Assembly: GCA_003501485.1 (NCBI GenBank)
Contig: DNPJ01000035.1
Coordinates: 1-22,313 of the forward strand
Direction: 5' to 3'
Source of the DNA: Bacillota bacterium
GTDB lineage: Bacteria; Bacillota_I; Bacilli_A; RFN20; CAG-826
Length of the DNA stretch: 22,313 bases
How positions within the stretch are numbered: position 1 is the stretch's first letter; each line of letters begins with the position of its first letter. Positions 15,901 through 22,272 of this stretch are shown here, in pieces. Below the pieces are notes generated by a model. The model saw nothing but the letters and a program-made list of their open reading frames with translations. It made no database searches and had not been told where the DNA came from. The position numbers were made by a program, and so were the translations under genes.

Positions 15901-16459
15901 CATTTTCATTGTAATTAAAATCCAAATAGTATGAATTTAATGCCGATCTAATTCGCTCGATAAGCTTTTCCTCATCAAGTTCATATCCATAATTAAAAAA
16001 AGTTATTATGTCGTTTAAAATATTTCCTTTGCGGATATATTGTTTAGCAAATGTGTCTAGATCATTATCGCTAGCTAATTCAAGGTTATTAACTTGATTT
16101 GAAGAAACAACGAATTCAGTAATTGTGTTTTTGCAAAATGAATGAATTGTACCTATTGAAGCATTATCAATATCCGTATTCACGTTTGGAAAATATTCTT
16201 GAATTGATTTTCCAGAATATTCTTCTACTGGCTTTGTCAATATTTCACGAATGCGATTTTTTAATTCCCCTGCAGCTTTTTCTGTATATGTGACAATTAA
16301 AATTTTATCTAAGCCTAAACTGTGTTCCGCTATTAATTTTTTAACAATTTCAGTTATGTTATATGTTTTGCCTGTTCCAGCGGATGCTTCAATCGCGTAA
16401 TTTTCTCCGTACTTAAAATTATTTAAGGAGAATATTGAAGGTGTGCTATTAACTGCCAT
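12944..16459 (-). CDS. recB: Exodeoxyribonuclease V subunit beta, RecB-like helicase-nuclease
   Basis: A 1171-residue UvrD-type helicase joined to a PD-(D/E)XK nuclease, close to E. coli RecB (1180). In RecBCD it unwinds 3'-5', cuts the strands and loads RecA. Walker A is EASAGTGKT (K31) with no Q-motif before it, as in RecB and unlike AddA. Walker B is IIDEFQDT (D354, E355). GDPKQSIYGYQGAD, NYRSAPGV and TMHASKGLQFPIV are further helicase motifs. The nuclease has H957, D1056 in GFMD, and D1069 and K1071 in LDWKS, with the same 13- and 2-residue spacing as E. coli D1067-D1080-K1082. HFGGIYYVFVRGAN near the end is the RecB tail signature. AAGGAGG lies inside the end of recC, and the ATG is 2 bases after its stop. 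AddA is the main alternative and fits less well. Confidence 0.93.
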   Translation of the reverse strand: MAVNSTPSIFSLNNFKYGENYAIEASAGTGKTYNITEIVKKLIAEHSLGLDKILIVTYTEKAAGELKNRIREILTKPVEEYSGKSIQEYFPNVNTDIDNASIGTIHSFCKNTITEFVVSSNQVNNLELASDNDLDTFAKQYIRKGNILNDIITFFNYGYELDEEKLIERIRSALNSYYLDFNYNENENIIQYEKTVKTNPFDELHFKLVLSDDFEGVLQKNDPNLYNDYLLLKNSNNLVGKELAYLIKNFKDFISDGKTITSYGVNINNGFTKEEKAAFKNLYELKTKALGFKEDVFLIDKYITDIYKEFEIYKKEHRIQTFNDMIRVIHELLMQDGSKLLELLRNKYKYAIIDEFQDTNELQFNIFSKIFLSPNHNIIVVGDPKQSIYGYQGADINVYKKAVDIIEKNGQKCRLAKNYRSAPGVIEFGNELFKNYDFLTPFEPSLYCNVQDDGKEKRLKYKGSYASSLWLNSAPLDQYEYAKFAVEQIVDLVSKNSKGETNLQLSYMDEGKIKYRNVTFGDFVVLARTRSEMKPIKNELEKAGIPVIKYKDNALFSGIECAHWIALLEAINVPDFTGYNRGYFKKALITKFFDISLSDINNQIYDDDSTPEFSLFNKWRILAKEKLWQDLFDEILIDTEIDKKMSSLSDIQSLAIFKQIASYSIDYLSKDKDIIDLIKFLRNVSKYGDDELNDTDISNVIKKSTDFDCVRIMTMHASKGLQFPIVISTGGFKKKYHPDGACFDYHDIGNSGKEVRKLAFFKHDNYEIEQINEFKRIYYVAYTRSEYLLIAPRYAKIGLGFINIFAAMETFLNSCINKTFTVDNANIPYFDIRDFKNRPLSQIKKDVSLILSDKKQSQIDNDASKKQIDMLKDLIKIKNKSLTYKHSYSSLAHPKNNGDETSFDDNLNSDKEGESVLQMIEYDESAKQIIGFYDGNLSPIEIPNRFPKGASLGNAIHEVFERLDFTNYEENLNNVILDRFLNNGFDFSNNNEALTYVRDIVGNVLNAKLPIVKGGNTCNGYFSLNQIVNSNKKAEIEFNFNYPNEKLKNYLNGFMDLLFKRDNVYSILDWKSDLLNDNFESYSDEKELKKQVDDRYSIQRVLYSYCLIKWLKQFYNESEEEIFNNHFGGIYYVFVRGANKNTSNGVYIQTWDSWDDLNKEFNKILKMSKRQ

Positions 16460-16461
16460 TA

Positions 16462-19290
16462 TTATTCCTCCTTAAAATCTAGAAAAGCAATCAATGCAAG
16501 ATGCTTTTTCATTTCTTTATCAAAATCAGTTTTGTTATAACTATAATGATTAAATCCTAAATCTTGTTCAGGCGAAAACATATTTTTGTAATCAAAATAT
16601 TTCCAACTGCCGTGTTCCCCAAAGAAGCAATCTTTGTATTTCTCAAAAGTGGTAAGTCCGTCTTTCACTCCTTTTAGATTTTTTACAGGTAATGCAATAT
16701 TACAAGAATAATCGCCCATTCTTCGGTGAATTTCATTTAAGATTTCTTTTGCCTTGTCCGAATTGATATCAAATTCCCATTTACCTTTTCGATAAGGATT
16801 TTTATCAGTAGGCATTTGGTCATTTTTGCATAAAATGATGTGATATGTTTCATTAGTGTTTAATGTTATAACATCCGCTAAAGCGATAATATATAGATTC
16901 ATGAAATCAGTAATGTTGATCTCTCTTTTTATTTTTTCTTTTAATTCAAAGTAGGAAATCTCATTTTTATTTGTTGATTTAACATAAGCGTTATTTATTA
17001 ACAAATTCCATTCCTTATTATCATCAAAAAGTTTTAATGAATAATTCTCTTTGATTTCAATTCCTGCAGTTGCATTTTCCTTTATATAATCAATTGCTTT
17101 ATTAGCAATCTTATCATATGAATTTAATACATTTAATTCATAATTTTTTGTTACAGTAGGAATAAAATTATTAAGATCTGCATACTTTAAAAACTTTTCT
17201 TTTTCATATCTATTGCTAATTTTTTCAACTATTAGATGATTAACAACATTTGATTTATCTAAGTTATTTGGCGAAAATGGCTCATATTCATCTTTGATGT
17301 CATCTTGTAAATCATCATTATAGTTAAAAATATTTTTTATTTTAGCGGACAATGGTTCGCTTAAATAATCCGCTAATTTACGAGCGCTAATCGTTTCATA
17401 AAAGATGGGTTCAGAAGGAGTAATTGCTTTAACAGAACTTTGAGTCAACGATAACAAATTTTGATAATAATCTTTGTCGCCAAATTCTTTTCTTGTAAAA
17501 AGGTCATCATAAGGCCTAGTTTCATCTAAATCAGCTTTAATAAGATTACAGCCAATGCCTCTTTTTAACAACAAATCAGCAATAGGACTTAAATAAAATT
17601 CCTCATCTGTTTCTAAATCGATATTTGTAAAAGAAACAAACATCTTTTCACTAGCGTTTTGATAAAGAAGAGAAAGACATAATTCATCATCATTATTTTT
17701 TTCTTTTTCTCTTAAGTCGAGTTCGCTTTTTATTTCTGCAACAGGGATATTATTTGAACTCGCTCCTAAAAAATAAATATATTTTGAACTAACAATACTA
17801 TTTATATTGAAATCTGCAAAAGTGACACCGCTTGTGAAAGCAGTGTTTTTTTGCATCGAACTCATATTACCATCATCGAAAATCACATAAAACAAGTTAT
17901 CTACATTAAGATTTTTATTATCCACTTCCTTAAAGGAGTTTAATACCATTAATATTTTAGAATATTGTTTTAAATAAGCATTATTATCTTCTAAATAAAT
18001 CCATTTATCTAATTTGCTTTTTATTTCATCTATTAATGAGTTGCTCAAATATTCGTTTCTCTTAAAGAGATCGATTAATTCATACAAATCATCGATGATT
18101 CCAACTACTTTATTTATCAAATCATCATCAAATGATATATTTGAATAAGGAATATAATCACTATCAGACATTTTTACAATATTATCATCAAAATTGATCG
18201 AAGAAATTTTCGAAAGTAAAATTCTATTTTTAAAATATGTCCAATCGTTTAAAAGCGGATGATCTCTAAAAATATTTAAATTAACAACCGCCCTCATAAT
18301 ATCTTCAATTTGATCATCATTAAGTTTTCTTACAAGTTTAATGACTGGATTTGAAATTAAATTGTAAAAATCTAAACGTGTAAAATTGCCGTTTTTGCCA
18401 ATATCAAAAAGCTTTTTAACTGCATCAATGACATCATTTTGAATATCAGATGTTTTTCTCAAAGAATAAGGAATAGAAGGATAGTCGATATCATTTTGAT
18501 TGAAAACCCTTTCTATCTCATTTGCGTATTCATTTATATTTGGAGATACAACGTAAAAATCAGTTGCTTTTGCGCCATCTTTAATCAATTTACAAATCGA
18601 TGAATGCACATATTCAATTTCTCTCAACTTTGATGGAGCAGAAATAATCTCAATTTTTTTATTTGTTGAATTATCTTTTTCTAACGAATAATCTTCAATA
18701 TAATCACATTCTTCAATTAGTCTTTGATGGACCATGTTTAATTTATTAAAACCGAACAAATATATCTTTTTTGAATTACATTTTTTTGCTTTTGGAGATT
18801 CTAATGTTCCAAAATTATGCTTGTTGCACAATAAAAGAATTTCACTATAAAAATTAAATAAATTTGAATTTTTAAAAGTTTCACTGTTAAAAAAATCATC
18901 CTCATAATATTCTAAGAATAGTTTTACTAATGTTGATGCAAAATCATTAAGTTTAATTGGGTTGTCCTTATAATAATCTTTATATTCTTGAGGAATAATG
19001 TTTTTATCATCATTACTTAAAACAGAAAGAATTAAGATTTTTAAATTTGACTTAGATATAACTTTATAATTTCTACCCTCAATAATTTTCGGCATTATTT
19101 CATTTAAAGTTTTAAAAGAAACATTCATTAAAACGTTGTCATTTTGTGTTTTTAACCAATACGCCTTAAACCATTGTTCAATAATAAGATTAGGAAAAAC
19201 AACAACTGTTTCATCAAAACAATCAGTTTTATTTCGAATAACTGAAGAAATAAGATTATCAGCCAAAGATGATAATTGTTTATCTTTCAT
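16462..19290 (-). CDS. recC: Exodeoxyribonuclease V subunit gamma, RecC-like
   Basis: A 942-residue protein. RecC is the inactive-helicase subunit that splits the duplex and scans for Chi. The order of segments follows RecC: an N-terminal VVVFPNLIIEQWFKAYW (29-45, like VQSTGMAQWL of E. coli), then IEIISAPSKLREIEYVHSS (near 215), YVVSPNINEYANEIERVF, YIYFLGASSNNIP (about 504-516) and DDELCLSLLYQNASEKMFVSF (about 533-553), and a C-terminal region like the RecC end. There is no Walker A, no GxxDRID-type nuclease and no iron-sulfur cysteine set, so it is not an ordinary AddB. At 942 residues it is shorter than E. coli RecC (1122). The gene opens the operon and is probably leaderless. Identity rests on motif order plus neighbouring recB and recD; sequence similarity is low. 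Confidence 0.84.
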   Translation of the reverse strand: MKDKQLSSLADNLISSVIRNKTDCFDETVVVFPNLIIEQWFKAYWLKTQNDNVLMNVSFKTLNEIMPKIIEGRNYKVISKSNLKILILSVLSNDDKNIIPQEYKDYYKDNPIKLNDFASTLVKLFLEYYEDDFFNSETFKNSNLFNFYSEILLLCNKHNFGTLESPKAKKCNSKKIYLFGFNKLNMVHQRLIEECDYIEDYSLEKDNSTNKKIEIISAPSKLREIEYVHSSICKLIKDGAKATDFYVVSPNINEYANEIERVFNQNDIDYPSIPYSLRKTSDIQNDVIDAVKKLFDIGKNGNFTRLDFYNLISNPVIKLVRKLNDDQIEDIMRAVVNLNIFRDHPLLNDWTYFKNRILLSKISSINFDDNIVKMSDSDYIPYSNISFDDDLINKVVGIIDDLYELIDLFKRNEYLSNSLIDEIKSKLDKWIYLEDNNAYLKQYSKILMVLNSFKEVDNKNLNVDNLFYVIFDDGNMSSMQKNTAFTSGVTFADFNINSIVSSKYIYFLGASSNNIPVAEIKSELDLREKEKNNDDELCLSLLYQNASEKMFVSFTNIDLETDEEFYLSPIADLLLKRGIGCNLIKADLDETRPYDDLFTRKEFGDKDYYQNLLSLTQSSVKAITPSEPIFYETISARKLADYLSEPLSAKIKNIFNYNDDLQDDIKDEYEPFSPNNLDKSNVVNHLIVEKISNRYEKEKFLKYADLNNFIPTVTKNYELNVLNSYDKIANKAIDYIKENATAGIEIKENYSLKLFDDNKEWNLLINNAYVKSTNKNEISYFELKEKIKREINITDFMNLYIIALADVITLNTNETYHIILCKNDQMPTDKNPYRKGKWEFDINSDKAKEILNEIHRRMGDYSCNIALPVKNLKGVKDGLTTFEKYKDCFFGEHGSWKYFDYKNMFSPEQDLGFNHYSYNKTDFDKEMKKHLALIAFLDFKEE

Positions 19291-19296
19291 GTAATT

Positions 19297-19305
19297 ATTT
19301 TATCA
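19297..19305 (-). promoter_or_regulatory. Leaderless promoter of recC-recB-recD (extended -10)
   Basis: On the minus strand TGa-TAAAAT ends 6 bases before the recC ATG. No -35 of quality and no Shine-Dalgarno site are seen. It is the only promoter I can find for the three-gene operon. Confidence 0.65.
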
Positions 19306-19313
19306 ATAAAGCC

Positions 19314-19338
19314 TTTTATTTAATAGTTTTAAATAAAA
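19314..19338. repeat. AT-only inverted repeat upstream of recC
   Basis: TTTTATTTAA (19314-19323), loop TAGTT, TTAAATAAAA (19329-19338) pair perfectly over 10 bp. It lies between the mntP stop and the recC -10, where a -35 would be. It may be a weak terminator for mntP or a binding site in the recC promoter. Confidence 0.45.
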
Positions 19339-19340
19339 AA

Positions 19341-19982
19341 TTAAATTCCTAAATAATGTCCAAGAACAATCCAAATACCTAAACAAATAAGAATAACGCC
19401 ACCAATAATTGATGTTATTTCAAACTTGCCTTTTAATAATTTTGTAAATGTTTTCCCAAAAAATAAACCACATAAGGATATAGCAAATGTAATAGCCATA
19501 ATTATTGTGACATGTAGAAAAACCCACTTTGTTTCATCAACATATGTGTCGGCATGTAATGAAACGCCAACAGCAAGTGCGTCAATAGCGGTTGCAACAC
19601 CCATTATTAGCACTTCTTTAATAGAAAAACTTCTTGGTTGTTTTTCCTCAGTAGGCTTCTTTAAATCAATAATGGCTTCGACAAGCATTTTGCCTCCAAT
19701 AAATAATAAAAGAGCAAAAGATAACCATGTAACAATGATAGTCATGATATTGCCAGCTTGCTCTCCGCCACTTTCACCAACAATAACAGTGATAAGTTCC
19801 ACAATCCAAAAGCCAATCAAAGGCATAATTGCTTGCATAAAGCCAAAAACACCCGCTATAAAGAACATATGCTTCTTTTTTATATCTTTATAAATAAGGC
19901 CATCAGTAATTGAAACCGCAAAAGCATCCATGCTTAAAGCAATGCCTAATAAAACAACTTGAATTAAAATCTCTATATTCAT
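19341..19982 (-). CDS. mntP: Manganese efflux pump MntP
   Basis: A 213-residue, six-pass membrane protein that exports Mn2+. Two related halves each carry the family's intramembrane acidic motif: SMDAFAVSI in the first segment and AIDALAVGVS in the fourth. The start at 19982 gives MNIEILIQVVLLG, the normal MntP N-terminus. An in-frame upstream ATG would add 26 charged residues and run through a hairpin into the preceding gene, so it is rejected. No Shine-Dalgarno site is present. A 7-bp GC-rich hairpin ends only 9 bases before the ATG, so expression may depend on read-through or on that structure. It precedes recC, which has its own -10. Confidence 0.92.
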   Translation of the reverse strand: MNIEILIQVVLLGIALSMDAFAVSITDGLIYKDIKKKHMFFIAGVFGFMQAIMPLIGFWIVELITVIVGESGGEQAGNIMTIIVTWLSFALLLFIGGKMLVEAIIDLKKPTEEKQPRSFSIKEVLIMGVATAIDALAVGVSLHADTYVDETKWVFLHVTIIMAITFAISLCGLFFGKTFTKLLKGKFEITSIIGGVILICLGIWIVLGHYLGI

Positions 19983-19991
19983 AATAAATAA

Positions 19992-20010
19992 AGGGCATTT
20001 ATCATGCCCT
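19992..20010 (-). terminator. Hairpin between the two-pass membrane protein and mntP
   Basis: AGGGCAT and ATGCCCT form a 7-bp stem with a 5-base loop. On the minus strand the following TTATTTATT leads straight into the mntP ATG, 9 bases away. It may be a terminator or attenuator for the upstream gene. On the plus strand it is followed by GTTTTTTT, but no rightward gene precedes it. Confidence 0.6.
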
Positions 20011-20016
20011 GTTTTT

Positions 20017-20418
20017 TTATTTCTTTTCTTCGATAATTTCTGGTGTTGGATTTTCTTCAATTATTTTAACAGCTGATTTAACTTCAATTTTTGTATCCAT
20101 TCCAGCATTTAATCTTTGCTGACGGCGAACAGTTCTTTCAATTTCCCTGTCAGTTTTCTTAGCATTAAAGTTAAGAGTAATAATAGTAATAATTGCGCCA
20201 AGTAAAACAAACATAATACCCCAAATTCTAAAATCAAAAGGTACTTTAATTGCGTTAACTAAACTATCTTCGGCTTGCTTAATAAAATTATCATCAAGTG
20301 CGACATTCATATGATGACCAATAATACCAAATACCATTAATGTTAAACCAAGCATTACAAATATTCCGGCAACAACATACCACGCAATTTCTTTTCCAGA
20401 TACAATTCTATTTTTCAT
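20017..20418 (-). CDS. Small two-pass membrane protein, unrecognised
   Basis: A 133-residue protein that I cannot assign to a family. Membrane segments lie at about residues 13-35 and 64-83. Between them is an acidic outer loop that probably forms a short helix (DDNFIKQAEDSLVNAI). After the second segment comes a strongly charged tail of about 50 residues, first basic (KKTDREIERTVRRQQR), then acidic (EENPTPEIIEEKK), which should be cytoplasmic. The start has a weak AAAAGAG about 9 bases upstream and an extended -10 (TGg-TAATAT) 24 bases upstream, so this gene has a real leader. A hairpin follows the stop, then mntP. It could be co-transcribed with mntP, but nothing in it suggests metal binding. 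Confidence 0.75.
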   Translation of the reverse strand: MKNRIVSGKEIAWYVVAGIFVMLGLTLMVFGIIGHHMNVALDDNFIKQAEDSLVNAIKVPFDFRIWGIMFVLLGAIITIITLNFNAKKTDREIERTVRRQQRLNAGMDTKIEVKSAVKIIEENPTPEIIEEKK

Positions 20419-20442
20419 ATTATTCTCTTTTCTAGTGGGTTA

Positions 20443-20451
20443 ATATTACCA
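20443..20451 (-). promoter_or_regulatory. Promoter of the two-pass membrane protein gene (extended -10)
   Basis: On the minus strand TGg-TAATAT lies 24 bases before the ATG, with no clear -35. The transcript would keep about 17-18 bases of leader, including AAAAGAG. Confidence 0.5.
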
Positions 20452-20473
20452 CAATTAATTTGTTAATTAAAGA

Positions 20474-21334
20474 TTAAGCAGCGTGGCTATTATCGTTTTC
20501 TTGTAATTTGCGTGCTTCATCAGCAAAGTGATTGATGAATTTTTCATAAACTGGTTTCCAAGCTTGTTCCCATTTCATTGTCTTATCATGAGCAAGTTTC
20601 TTAACATCAGTAAAAACATCACCAAAATTCTTTCCAGCAGGTAAATCTCTTCTTCCGCTTGTCATTTCAATTAATGCAAATTCAGGATCGATTAATTCGT
20701 AATAATCAGCACTTCTTAACGCACAACGTTGGCGAGACAAATTCATAAAGCCAACAATTCTTCCAATATCATTTTGAATAAAATTAGATTGAGGAGTAAT
20801 TGCGCCTTTTGCTTCTTGACGTGCTTTATTATATTCGGCAAAAAGATGATCTAAGTCATCAATTAAAAGCATATTGACAAGTCCGCGATAGAAATATTCT
20901 TCTTTTTCAAGAACTTCTGGAAATGTTGGTTCGTCGAATTTACCTTCTTTATTAGCTTGTTGAACGTGAGCGGCAATAATATTTCTTAATTCTTCGTGAA
21001 TTGGCATAACTGCATCATAAACAGCAATATGTTGAGCGGCATCGACTCTAAGTTCGGTTCCATCTGCTCCAATGCGAACAATTGTTGAATTATCGCTATA
21101 AATTAAATCTAATAATTCTTTGATCTTGTTCATCAATTTTTCTCCAGCTTCACCGCTATTATCTAGGCAGTTTTTGAGTGGAGTATTTTTTGTAATCTCG
21201 ATTTCAATAATTTCTTTTCTTGCACGATAAGCATTAATATCGTAGCTTTCTTTTTTCATTGCGTATTCAAGTGTGTTAAAAACGACTGTATCGAATCTAA
21301 CAAAACTTGCAATAGCTGCTGTGTAATTGTTCAT
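20474..21334 (-). CDS. Hypothetical soluble protein, 286 residues
   Basis: I do not recognise this protein. It has no signal peptide or membrane segment and is mainly helical and acidic, with many alanine, glutamate and lysine residues. Clear stretches are a probable long helix around residues 25-75, a VRIGADGTELRVDAA beta-like turn near 86-100, and a tryptophan- and aromatic-rich C-terminal region (MKWEQAWKPVYEKFINHFADEARKL). No nucleotide-binding or catalytic motif is visible. AGAAAGGA upstream of the ATG is a good ribosome binding site. The gene starts 15 bases after the stop of the HAD phosphatase gene and is probably in its operon. Codon use looks like that of its neighbours. Confidence 0.8.
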   Translation of the reverse strand: MNNYTAAIASFVRFDTVVFNTLEYAMKKESYDINAYRARKEIIEIEITKNTPLKNCLDNSGEAGEKLMNKIKELLDLIYSDNSTIVRIGADGTELRVDAAQHIAVYDAVMPIHEELRNIIAAHVQQANKEGKFDEPTFPEVLEKEEYFYRGLVNMLLIDDLDHLFAEYNKARQEAKGAITPQSNFIQNDIGRIVGFMNLSRQRCALRSADYYELIDPEFALIEMTSGRRDLPAGKNFGDVFTDVKKLAHDKTMKWEQAWKPVYEKFINHFADEARKLQENDNSHAA

Positions 21335-21349
21335 TTTATAAATTCCTTT

Positions 21350-22183
21350 CTAAACAATATATTTCTCTAAGTCACTGAAATGTTTGATGACATGCTTCGC
21401 ATACTTCGAGACCGATAGCGGCGAATGTTTCATGCAGAAACTATTTTCAGGAAATTCTTTAAACATAGAAATATCATTCCCAGAATCACCAACGACATAA
21501 ACATCGTTATGATTGATTTTATTATATTCAATATAATATTTCAATCCTTCAGATTTTGAGCAACCAAATGGAGACAATTCAATAAATTCTCCAGACCAAC
21601 TTGGTTCAACTTCATTGCGGTATTTTTCAAATATTCCTTTATTTGCTTCTTTTGATGAATTTACGTTCTTTTTCCCAATTCCAAAGAAAATCATAATTTT
21701 ACGAATTTTCCCTGTTTTAAGAATTTCATTAAATTTTTCTTTACTTACGATAAATGGTTCACGATAAACACCTTCAAAAAAGTTCCACAAAGCATAACCA
21801 GCAGAATAAAATCTACTTTCAAATGAGTCACGCATAATGAATTGGTTATCTTCGCTCATAAGAAAGAATGTTTTAGGTTTATATGTTTTTTCAATCTCAT
21901 CAAGTATTTCTGCAAGTCTTGCGTTATTAAAATAAACTTTTTTAATATATTTATCATCGGAAATCACGAAAGATGCATTGCATCCAATCATGTCACATTT
22001 TCTATCAATTTTTTTGGCAACTTTTTTTAAATATTCGCTGTTTCGCCCACTGACAAGAACAATTTTTCCACCATTATCAGCAAATCTTCTTAAAAAACGA
22101 AGAGTTTTTGTGGAAATCATGCGAACTCTCTTTTTAGGATATAAAAGTGTTCCATCTAAATCAGTAGCAATAACTTTTCCCAT
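21350..22183 (-). CDS. HAD-IIB (Cof-like) phosphatase
   Basis: A 277-residue HAD-superfamily hydrolase. Motif I is ATDLDGTLL, with nucleophile D8 and D10. Motif II is the VSGR segment (IVLVSGRNSEYLKK), and motif IV is VVGDSGNDISMF (D233). The cap domain lies between residues of about 85 and 190. The substrate is unknown. The frame is open 12 codons further upstream, but ATG 22183 is preferred: it gives the normal MxKxIATDLDGTLL start, and the extension runs through the promoter (TTGTTA, 17 bases, TAAAAT, then 7 bases to the ATG). No Shine-Dalgarno site, so probably leaderless. It is the first gene of an operon with the 286-residue protein and is unlike the HAD gene at 8908. Confidence 0.9.
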   Translation of the reverse strand: MGKVIATDLDGTLLYPKKRVRMISTKTLRFLRRFADNGGKIVLVSGRNSEYLKKVAKKIDRKCDMIGCNASFVISDDKYIKKVYFNNARLAEILDEIEKTYKPKTFFLMSEDNQFIMRDSFESRFYSAGYALWNFFEGVYREPFIVSKEKFNEILKTGKIRKIMIFFGIGKKNVNSSKEANKGIFEKYRNEVEPSWSGEFIELSPFGCSKSEGLKYYIEYNKINHNDVYVVGDSGNDISMFKEFPENSFCMKHSPLSVSKYAKHVIKHFSDLEKYIV

Positions 22184-22190
22184 GTTGTTA

Positions 22191-22219
22191 ATTTTATTAA
22201 CATTAAGCACAAATAACAA
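22191..22219 (-). promoter_or_regulatory. Leaderless promoter of the HAD gene
   Basis: On the minus strand TTGTTA (22219-22214), 17 bases, TAAAAT (22196-22191), ending 7 bases before ATG 22183. It has the best -35/-10 pair among the leaderless starts here. Confidence 0.7.
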
Positions 22220-22228
22220 GATTTTTAT

Positions 22229-22255
22229 TAAAAAAGAGCCTATTTTTAAGGCTCT
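22229..22255 (-). terminator. Terminator of the gene entering from the right
   Basis: On the minus strand AGAGCCT, a 7-base loop, AGGCTCT (22255-22235), followed by a TTTTTT run. It lies 18 bases after the stop of the partial gene at the window edge. Confidence 0.85.
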
Positions 22256-22272
22256 ATTGAGAATATATTGTT

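Noticed and set aside
12944..19290. AddA and AddB as names for the two large genes, the default for Bacillota
   Set aside because: The larger lacks the AddA Q-motif and has the EASAGTGKT and HFGGIYYVFVRG signatures of RecB. The other lacks the Walker A, nuclease and cysteine cluster of AddB and follows RecC segment order.
19983..20016. A yybP-ykoY manganese riboswitch before mntP
   Set aside because: Only 34 bases separate the genes, too few for that riboswitch, and its conserved core is not seen.
19983..20060. A 26-residue N-terminal extension of MntP
   Set aside because: It is highly charged, overlaps the preceding gene and hairpin, and the shorter start matches the MntP family exactly.
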